Shown here in pieces: positions 37,621 to 43,312 of a DNA stretch of 43,312 nt. The notes below the pieces were generated by a model. The model did not search any database. It had not been told where the DNA came from and saw only the letters and a list, made by a program, of their open reading frames with translations. Both the position numbers and the translations under genes were made by a program. Positions within the stretch are counted from its first letter, which is position 1; each line of letters starts with the position of its first letter. The DNA comes from Pseudoalteromonas arctica (lineage in GTDB: Bacteria > Pseudomonadota > Gammaproteobacteria > Enterobacterales > Alteromonadaceae): the NCBI RefSeq assembly GCF_012927645.1, contig NZ_JABBMT010000031.1, forward strand, positions 1-43,312, given 5' to 3'.

Positions 37621-37658
37621 GTCGCAGTTTTATTTTGGTGTGCATGCAGGAGGTTTAA

Positions 37659-38369
37659 ATGCAGGCGTTATTAATGCCCGTGATCACCGTTGATGGCCCA
37701 AGTGGTTCAGGTAAAGGAACTGTTTGTCGCTTGTTAGCCGATAAATTAGGGTGGGATGTACTGGATAGTGGCGCGATTTATCGCGTATTAGCACTAGCAG
37801 CACTTCATCACCAAATTGCACTAGACAACGAAGAGGCATTGGTTCCTTTAGCTGCTAACTTAGACGTGCAGTTTTTAGTTGATAGTCAAACTAACGCTGG
37901 AAAGGTTATTTTGGAAGGTGAAGATGTGTCAACCACAATTCGCAATGAAGAAGTAGGTGCAGCCGCTTCAAAAGTAGCAGCCTTACCGCGCGTTAGAGAA
38001 GCGTTATTACGTCGTCAACGTGCATTTCGAACTGAAAATGGGCTAATAGCCGATGGCCGCGATATGGGCACTGTGGTGTTCCAAGATGCTCCATTAAAAA
38101 TTTATTTAACCGCCAGTGCAGAAGAACGCGCGCGCCGACGTTTTGTTGAGTTGAATGAACGCGGTCTTGATGTTACACTAAGTGGTCTATTAGAAGATAT
38201 ACAAGCACGTGATGAGCGCGATATGAATCGTGCTGTTGCGCCGCTTGTGCCAGCTGACGATGCCATTGAACTCGATACTAGCGAGCTTAATGCACAGCAA
38301 GTGTTTGATAAGGTTATGACTTTATTAGATGCCGCGATTGTCGAAGGTAAACTTCCAAAACGACGATAA
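37659..38369 (+). CDS. cmk: Cytidylate kinase
   Basis: 236 residues (E. coli 227). Phosphorylates CMP and dCMP. Walker [16 protein letters not shown] near residues 13-20; [13 protein letters not shown]-binding [11 protein letters not shown]; lid [14 protein letters not shown] and [19 protein letters not shown] 6 bases before the ATG. Lies directly upstream of rpsA, the conserved cmk-rpsA pair. Confidence 0.96.
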   Translation: MQALLMPVITVDGPSGSGKGTVCRLLADKLGWDVLDSGAIYRVLALAALHHQIALDNEEALVPLAANLDVQFLVDSQTNAGKVILEGEDVSTTIRNEEVGAAASKVAALPRVREALLRRQRAFRTENGLIADGRDMGTVVFQDAPLKIYLTASAEERARRRFVELNERGLDVTLSGLLEDIQARDERDMNRAVAPLVPADDAIELDTSELNAQQVFDKVMTLLDAAIVEGKLPKRR

Positions 38370-38407
38370 ACTATTTATGCGCCAGCAGGATGCCAGTGCT
38401 ATTTTAA

Positions 38408-38428
38408 CAACCCCATGCAGCATGGTTG
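38408..38428 (+). promoter_or_regulatory. Hairpin in the rpsA leader
   Basis: CCATG-CAG-CATGG with flanking CAA/TTG forms a stem 35 bases before the rpsA ATG, which itself lacks a strong Shine-Dalgarno. E. coli rpsA is translated from a structured leader without a good SD and is repressed by S1; this fits that pattern but is inferred. Confidence 0.45.
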
Positions 38429-38462
38429 CTTATTGGTAATAATATATGAGACGTATATTCGT

Positions 38463-40130
38463 ATGTCAGAAAATTTTGCGCAGTTATTTGAAGAAAGCTT
38501 AAAGGGTTTTGAAGCAGAGCAAGGCTCTATCGTTAAAGGTACAGTAATCTCTATCGAGAATAACATTGTACTTGTAGATGCTGGTCTTAAATCAGAAAGT
38601 GCTATCCCTGCAGAGCAGTTCAAAAATGCTGCTGGTGAACTAGAAGTTGCTGTTGGCGACGAAGTAGATGTTGCACTAGATGCAATTGAAGACGGTTTCG
38701 GTGAAACTATCCTTTCTCGTGAGAAAGCGAAGCGTCACGAAGCGTGGATCCGTCTTGAGAAAGCATGTGAAGAGCAAGAGACTGTTACTGGTGTTATCAA
38801 CGGTAAAGTTAAAGGCGGTTTCACTGTTGAAGTTGATTCAATCCGTGCTTTCCTACCTGGTTCACTTGTTGATGTTCGTCCAGTACGTGACACAACTCAC
38901 CTTGAAGGCAAAGAGCTTGAATTTAAAGTAATCAAGCTTGATCAAAAACGTAACAACGTTGTTGTTTCACGTCGTGCAGTTATCGAATCTGAAAACTCAC
39001 AAGAACGTGAAGAGCTTCTTGCTAACCTTGTTGAAGGTCAAGAAGTTAAAGGTATCGTTAAGAACCTTACTGACTACGGTGCATTCGTTGACCTTGGTGG
39101 TGTTGATGGTCTACTACACATCACTGATATGGCGTGGAAGCGTGTTAAGCATCCTTCAGAAATCGTTAATGTTGGCGACGAAATCGCAGTTAAAGTTCTT
39201 AAATTCGACAAAGATAAAACGCGTGTATCTCTAGGCCTTAAACAGCTTGGTGAAGATCCATGGGCAGCTATCGCTGGTCGTTACCCAGAAGGTTCTAAAC
39301 TTTCTGGTCGTGTAACTAACCTTACCGATTACGGTTGTTTCGTAGAAATCGAAGAAGGCGTTGAAGGTTTAGTACACGTTTCTGAAATGGATTGGACTAA
39401 CAAGAATATCCATCCTTCAAAAGTTGTTAGCTTAGGCGACACTGTTGAAGTTATGGTTCTTGAAATCGACGAAGAACGTCGTCGTATTTCACTTGGTCTC
39501 AAGCAATGTATTGCTAATCCTTGGCAAGAATTTGCTCGTCTTCAAAACAAAGGCGATCAAGTTACTGGTAAGATCAAATCAATCACTGACTTCGGTATCT
39601 TTATCGGTCTTGACGGTGGTATTGACGGTCTTGTACATCTTTCAGACATTTCTTGGAATACACCTGGCGAAGACGCTGTACGTGAATTCAAGAAAGGCGA
39701 CGAAATCACTGCTATCGTATTGCAAGTTGACCCAGAGCGTGAACGTATCTCTCTAGGTGTTAAGCAAATCGAAGCTGACCCATTCAATAACTACCTTGAT
39801 GCAAACAAAAAAGGTGCTATTGTTAAAGGTAAAGTGACAGAAGTTGATGCGAAAGGCGCAACTGTTGAACTTATCGAAGGCGTTGAAGGTTACATCCGTG
39901 TAGCTGATATCGCTCAAGAGCGCGTTGAAGATGCAACGACTGTTGTTTCTGTAGGCGACGAGATTGAAGTGAAATATGTTGGTGTTGATCGTAAAAACCG
40001 CACTTTAAGCCTTTCAGTTAAAGCTCTTTTCGAAGCAGAAGAGAAAGAAGTACTAGAAAAGCTTAAGAAAGAAGAGCCAGTGTTCGAAAACGCAATGGCT
40101 GCTGCATTCGCAAATGCACAAAAAGACTAA
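38463..40130 (+). CDS. rpsA: 30S ribosomal protein S1
   Basis: 555 residues from the ATG at 38463 (E. coli 557); an in-frame ATG at 38415 adds 16 unrelated residues. Six S1 OB-fold repeats are visible, with the recurring pattern G.V.....YG.FV.......GL.H.S.. (for example [60 protein letters not shown]). The first two repeats bind the ribosome, the rest mRNA. Codon use looks strongly biased, as for a highly expressed gene. Confidence 0.98.
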   Translation: MSENFAQLFEESLKGFEAEQGSIVKGTVISIENNIVLVDAGLKSESAIPAEQFKNAAGELEVAVGDEVDVALDAIEDGFGETILSREKAKRHEAWIRLEKACEEQETVTGVINGKVKGGFTVEVDSIRAFLPGSLVDVRPVRDTTHLEGKELEFKVIKLDQKRNNVVVSRRAVIESENSQEREELLANLVEGQEVKGIVKNLTDYGAFVDLGGVDGLLHITDMAWKRVKHPSEIVNVGDEIAVKVLKFDKDKTRVSLGLKQLGEDPWAAIAGRYPEGSKLSGRVTNLTDYGCFVEIEEGVEGLVHVSEMDWTNKNIHPSKVVSLGDTVEVMVLEIDEERRRISLGLKQCIANPWQEFARLQNKGDQVTGKIKSITDFGIFIGLDGGIDGLVHLSDISWNTPGEDAVREFKKGDEITAIVLQVDPERERISLGVKQIEADPFNNYLDANKKGAIVKGKVTEVDAKGATVELIEGVEGYIRVADIAQERVEDATTVVSVGDEIEVKYVGVDRKNRTLSLSVKALFEAEEKEVLEKLKKEEPVFENAMAAAFANAQKD

Positions 40131-40149
40131 TTAATTAGTCTTAATAATT

Positions 40150-40182
40150 GGAAGGGCAGTGTTGCCCTTCCTTTATCTCTTT
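40150..40182 (+). terminator. Terminator between rpsA and ihfB
   Basis: GGAAGGGCA-GTGT-TGCCCTTCC followed by TTTATCTCTTTT, ending 14 bases before ihfB. Likely partial, letting some transcripts reach ihfB. Confidence 0.85.
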
Positions 40183-40195
40183 TAAAGGAAACGCT

Positions 40196-40483
40196 ATGAC
40201 TAAGTCAGAATTGATAGAACAACTTGCCGAGCAACATGCACATGTACCTGTGAAAGATGTTGAAAATGCTGTTAAAGAAATTCTTGAACAAATGGCCGGC
40301 TCATTATCAAACTCAGATCGTATTGAGATCCGTGGCTTTGGTAGTTTCTCATTACATTTTCGTTCACCTCGCACAGGTCGTAACCCAAAGACTGGCGACA
40401 CGGTTGAGTTAGAAGGTAAGCACGTACCACATTTTAAACCAGGCAAAGAGTTACGAGATCGCGTAAACGCGAGTATTGCCTAG
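40196..40483 (+). CDS. ihfB: Integration host factor, beta subunit
   Basis: 95 residues from the ATG at 40196 behind AAAGGAA (E. coli 94); a longer in-frame reading from 40148 runs through the terminator and is rejected. DNA-bending HU-family subunit that pairs with IhfA. DNA-contacting arm: [23 protein letters not shown], with the intercalating Pro in RNPKTG. Downstream of rpsA as in E. coli. Confidence 0.97.
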   Translation: MTKSELIEQLAEQHAHVPVKDVENAVKEILEQMAGSLSNSDRIEIRGFGSFSLHFRSPRTGRNPKTGDTVELEGKHVPHFKPGKELRDRVNASIA

Positions 40484-40504
40484 TTACTTAGTTGGAGTAG
40501 TTAC

Positions 40505-40786
40505 TTGTTTAGGGTATTAAAAATTATCCTGGTAGCAATATGCTTAATTTTTGCATTTGTACTTGGTTCGCAAAATCCACAGTTAGTGCAAGTAAATTAT
40601 ATTATTGCCAGTAATACTTTGCCCCTCGCAATGATAATAAGTATCTGCTTTGCTTTAGGTGTCGCAATTGGTTGTTTTATTAGCTTTAAATTATTTTCGC
40701 AATTAAAGTGGCAAAACTATCGTTTGAAAAAAAAATTAGCGCCTGAAAAAGATAATAATAAGCTTGTTGCTAATAAAGACACCTAA
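40505..40786 (+). CDS. lapA: LPS assembly protein A
   Basis: 93 residues from a TTG start with TGGAG about 9 bases upstream. Two membrane helices (about 4-22 and 39-62) with the family motif FVLGSQNPQLVQVNYI between them; basic C-terminal tail. In E. coli LapA (YciS) works with LapB at the inner membrane in control of LpxC turnover and LPS assembly. Only 2 bases separate it from lapB. Confidence 0.9.
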   Translation: MFRVLKIILVAICLIFAFVLGSQNPQLVQVNYIIASNTLPLAMIISICFALGVAIGCFISFKLFSQLKWQNYRLKKKLAPEKDNNKLVANKDT

Positions 40787-40788
40787 TT

Positions 40789-41925
40789 ATGATTGAGCTT
40801 TTGTTTTTACTTTTACCTGTTGCGGCTGGTTATGGCTGGATCATGGGTAAAAATAACGCTAAAAACCAAGCTCATCAACTTAATCGTCAGATCACCTCTG
40901 AATACAGTAAAGGCTTAAAGTTCTTACTCGACAGAGAAGAAGATCAAGGCCTTGAGCACTTAATCAATTTGCTTGAAGTCGCTGCTGACTCTGTTGAACA
41001 CTATTCTACATTAGCAACGATGTTTCGCCGGCGAGGTGAATTAGATCGTGCAATAAAAATCCACGAATTATTACTCAAACACCCAAGCCTTAATGAACAA
41101 CAAGCTGCTGCTAGTCGCCTTGAACTTGCTGAAGATTATATTATGGCGGGTTTACTTGATGGCGCCGAAGAACACTTAGTGTGGTTAGTCAAAGCCAACC
41201 ACAGTGATGCATTAGAGCCGATACTTAATTTGTATTCGCAAACACGCGAATGGGAAAAGGGTATCAATATGTTCGAAGCACACAGTGATTTATTTTCAAA
41301 GCCGCAACATTTCAAAGCCATTGCTAACTTTTATTGTGAAGCTGCGTTGCTAAGCAATGATCCGCAAATTATGCGCAAAGCCATTAGCCTAAATCATAAA
41401 GCGATCCGCCCATTATATGAATTAGGTAAATCAGCATTTGCAAAAGAAGATTACGTAAAAGCAATTTATTATTGGCGTGAGCTGATCTGTAGTTTCACTT
41501 TTTTTGCCCCCTTGTTTATAGATGATTTAGCTCATAGCTATGAGCAATTAAACTTAACTCACCAATTTCATGAATTATTGCTGCAATTACTTGATAAAGG
41601 TGGGGTGCTAATAAAAATAAAACATTGCCAAGCATTACTTGAGCAAGGGCATACCGAGCAAGCAATTAAATTTTTAACGGATAGTTTAAAACGTCAGCCG
41701 ACGATTCGTGGCTTTAGTTTTTTATTACAGCTATTAGCAAAACAAAATAATGATATTAAAGATGTATTAGACCAAATAGATAAACTGGTCACATCTTATA
41801 TTGCGACCAAGCCAGATTTTCAGTGTCAACACTGTGGCTTTACCAGCCATACAATTTATTGGGTTTGCCCATCATGCAAACATTGGGAAACCATAGTACC
41901 GAGCCGTGGTTTAGACGGTTTTTAG
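40789..41925 (+). CDS. lapB: LPS assembly protein B, TPR and rubredoxin domains
   Basis: 378 residues (E. coli 389). One N-terminal membrane anchor (1-19), a long TPR array (about 60-340), and a C-terminal rubredoxin-type zinc/iron knuckle CQHCGFTSHTIYWVCPSCKHW. In E. coli LapB (YciM) recruits FtsH to degrade LpxC. The Shine-Dalgarno is weak, so translation is probably coupled to lapA. The lapA-lapB-pyrF order is as in E. coli. Confidence 0.95.
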   Translation: MIELLFLLLPVAAGYGWIMGKNNAKNQAHQLNRQITSEYSKGLKFLLDREEDQGLEHLINLLEVAADSVEHYSTLATMFRRRGELDRAIKIHELLLKHPSLNEQQAAASRLELAEDYIMAGLLDGAEEHLVWLVKANHSDALEPILNLYSQTREWEKGINMFEAHSDLFSKPQHFKAIANFYCEAALLSNDPQIMRKAISLNHKAIRPLYELGKSAFAKEDYVKAIYYWRELICSFTFFAPLFIDDLAHSYEQLNLTHQFHELLLQLLDKGGVLIKIKHCQALLEQGHTEQAIKFLTDSLKRQPTIRGFSFLLQLLAKQNNDIKDVLDQIDKLVTSYIATKPDFQCQHCGFTSHTIYWVCPSCKHWETIVPSRGLDGF

Positions 41926-41973
41926 TTTTCTATAAAATATTCACTTACTTCTACAATCAGTTTTAGGAAAGTT

Positions 41974-42678
41974 ATGTCTCTCGAACATTCAAAAAAAGTC
42001 CTTATCGCCCTCGATTACGATGATCAGCAAACCGCTTTAAATTTTGTAAAGCAATTATCGCCTGATACATGTCGTTTAAAAGTAGGTAAAGAAATGTTTA
42101 CCTATTTTGGACCTACTTTTGTAAAAGAATTAATTGACCTTGGCTTTGACGTATTCTTAGATTTAAAGTTTCATGACATTCCAAATACGGTTGCCAAAGC
42201 GGTTACCGCAGCTGCCAAAATGGGTGTTTGGATGGTTAATGTTCACGCCAGTGGCGGTGTTGAAATGATGACTAAAGCCAAACAAGCGCTTGAGCAATTT
42301 GGTGATAAAGCCCCATTATTGATTGCAGTGACCGTTTTAACCAGCATGGATGAAAATGAACTAAAGCGTTTAGGTGTTGAAAAAACGCCTGCTGAGCAAG
42401 TTATTTATTTAGCCAAGCTTGCAAAAGAAGCAGGCCTTGACGGGGTAGTGTGCTCAGCGCAAGAAGCGAAAAAATTAAAAGCAGAGCTAGGTGAAGATTT
42501 TAAACTAGTGACGCCAGGTATTCGCCCAGCTGGCAGTGATGCTGGCGATCAAAAACGTATCATGACACCAAAGCAAGCAATTGAAGATGGCAGCGATTAT
42601 TTAGTTGTTGGCCGCCCAATTACGCAAGCCGCAGATCCTGCCGCGGTTCTTAAAGAAATTAATGACTCGATAAAATAA
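41974..42678 (+). CDS. pyrF: Orotidine 5'-phosphate decarboxylase
   Basis: 234 residues (E. coli 245). Last step of UMP synthesis. Active-site D-K-x-x-D region: [18 protein letters not shown]; phosphate-binding loop [19 protein letters not shown]-terminal [21 protein letters not shown] 7 bases before the ATG. A terminator follows. Confidence 0.96.
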   Translation: MSLEHSKKVLIALDYDDQQTALNFVKQLSPDTCRLKVGKEMFTYFGPTFVKELIDLGFDVFLDLKFHDIPNTVAKAVTAAAKMGVWMVNVHASGGVEMMTKAKQALEQFGDKAPLLIAVTVLTSMDENELKRLGVEKTPAEQVIYLAKLAKEAGLDGVVCSAQEAKKLKAELGEDFKLVTPGIRPAGSDAGDQKRIMTPKQAIEDGSDYLVVGRPITQAADPAAVLKEINDSIK

Positions 42679-42714
42679 ACAAGCGTTATTTTAATTAGTA
42701 CTAATACAAAGAAC

Positions 42715-42748
42715 AAAGAGCAAAAGTATTTACTTTGCTCTTTTTGTT
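42715..42748 (+). terminator. Terminator of the lapAB-pyrF transcript
   Basis: AAAGAGCAAA (42715-42724) pairs with TTTGCTCTTT, with an inner GTA/TAC, followed by TTG and TTTC. Confidence 0.9.
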
Positions 42749-42857
42749 TCTGGGTATACAAACTGAATAACTTGGCGAAAAATAGGCAGGAATATGCCAA
42801 TTGCAGATGGTCGGCAGCGAGCCTGTAGATTAACTCGTTTTTAATTTATTTTTATTG

Positions 42858-42885
42858 ATGGTTTAACCATAATGGTTTAACCATA
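42858..42885. repeat. Two tandem copies of the palindrome ATGGTTTAACCATA
   Basis: ATGGTTTAACCATA occurs twice with no gap. Each copy is itself ATGGTT-T-AACCAT, so the segment can pair within or between copies. It is downstream of pyrF in a 400-bp stretch (42679-43079) with no gene. Confidence 0.9.
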
Positions 42886-42909
42886 ACTGAGTTGCTATTT
42901 TGATTCAAT

Positions 42910-42957
42910 CGCTTAGTAATATTCGTGTTAGATTATTAAGCATGCTAATACTAAGCG
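42910..42957. repeat. Inverted repeat CGCTTAGTA / TACTAAGCG
   Basis: A perfect 9-bp inverted repeat (42910-42918 and 42949-42957) flanking a 30-nt AT-rich loop. Role unknown; it may belong to the insertion-sequence border or be a transcript structure. Confidence 0.7.
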
Positions 42958-42989
42958 CTAAGTTTCCCTCATTTACTTCTCATTTCTTT

Positions 42990-43028
42990 CTCTTTGTGCA
43001 AAAAACTTAGTAAATTATTCACAAAGAG
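42990..43028. repeat. Inverted repeat CTCTTTGTG / CACAAAGAG beside the IS transposase
   Basis: A perfect 9-bp dyad (42990-42998 and 43020-43028) with a 21-nt loop, 52 bases beyond the transposase stop. It could be a terminator or part of the IS terminal region; the exact IS end cannot be set from one side. Confidence 0.55.
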
Positions 43029-43079
43029 GTTAAGAGGCGCTGTGCTTTAGAGTAATACAGCCGATCTTCCGCACCCACT

Positions 43080-43312
43080 TTAAGAATAAATTTTCTGATA
43101 CTGTTTACCCAAACAATCAATGATGGTTTGATTGCGTGCTTCCAAATTGGCAACGATAGGAATTTTGTCTGGTAAATATATAATGCTTATTCCTTCGAAA
43201 CACTGGAATACCCAACGTGCTGTTGGCCTTTGATCAGGTTTGTATTTCATATTTGGGAAGTAACAATCTTTCTCGACTAAGGTTTTGCGAATTTGATGCT
43301 CTAACCCCGCGT
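43080..43312 (-). CDS. Transposase C-terminus (IS1634/IS4-like), cut by window edge
   Basis: An open frame enters from the right edge (frame from 43310) and runs about 76 codons to a TAA at 43080-43082. It reads GLEHQIRKTLVEKDCYFPNM, then KPDQRPTARWVFQCFEGISI and ends QYQKIYS. The P-T-x-R-W-V-F-Q-x-F-E-G-I pattern is the C-terminal signature I associate with IS1634-type DDE transposases. The start lies outside the window. It marks a mobile element downstream of pyrF. Confidence 0.7.
   Translation of the reverse strand, partial: AGLEHQIRKTLVEKDCYFPNMKYKPDQRPTARWVFQCFEGISIIYLPDKIPIVANLEARNQTIIDCLGKQYQKIYS

Noticed and set aside
38680..39756. Several plus-strand ORFs in a second frame of rpsA
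   Set aside because: They arise from biased codon use in S1; low-complexity Val/Leu/Lys strings without homology.

Overview
The window reads as a piece of a gammaproteobacterial chromosome, most likely an Alteromonadales / Pseudoalteromonas-type marine bacterium. This is inferred from gene order (thrS-infC-rpmI-rplT; nrdA-nrdB-yfaE; gph-ubiG|gyrA; serC-aroA-cmk-rpsA-ihfB-lapA-lapB-pyrF), from protein resemblance to E. coli, Vibrio and Shewanella orthologs recalled from memory, and from AT-rich coding sequence. No database search was possible, so the genus is an inference.

Bases 1-4480 are an accessory region. It holds a 99-bp tandem repeat, a secreted esterase with a TPR-like tail, a short stand-alone tyrosine recombinase, a frameshifted YiiX/NlpC-P60-like hydrolase and an AbiV-type abortive-infection protein. 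Between them lie sequences that look like integron attC sites. The clearest are a Vibrio-repeat-like 5' half directly after abiV (4141-4187) and a short attC-like stem whose R'' box overlaps the stop codon of the hydrolase (3395-3456). I read 402-4187 as an integrase-less cluster of gene cassettes, the most unusual part of the window.

Bases 4484-12736 hold an acyl-CoA synthetase, a DUF3010 protein, and the thrS-infC-rpmI-rplT translation operon behind a structured leader of about 300 nt. infC starts at ATT. A LytS-type histidine kinase and a LytTR response regulator follow. Bases 12830-16043 are divergent pykA and gnd, with a perfect LacI-type palindrome between them. Bases 16117-23836 hold sppA-ansA, fadH, ydjA, two small membrane proteins flanking a tRNA-Ser(UGA), and fklB. 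Bases 23907-26358 are a TonB-dependent receptor with histidine-rich segments and two Zur-like operators, so probably a zinc receptor. A decayed yaeQ-like remnant sits next to it.

Bases 26655-32200 are, on the minus strand, nrdA-nrdB-yfaE (aerobic ribonucleotide reductase and its ferredoxin) and gph-ubiG. The long nrd leader has a properly spaced NrdR box pair and a DnaA box. Bases 32380-42678 are gyrA, serC-aroA, cmk-rpsA-ihfB-lapA-lapB-pyrF on the plus strand, all apparently intact. The window ends in a gene-free, palindrome-rich stretch and the C-terminal end of an IS1634/IS4-like transposase cut by the window edge. Most genes are closed by clear hairpin-plus-T-run terminators, several of them bidirectional between converging genes.
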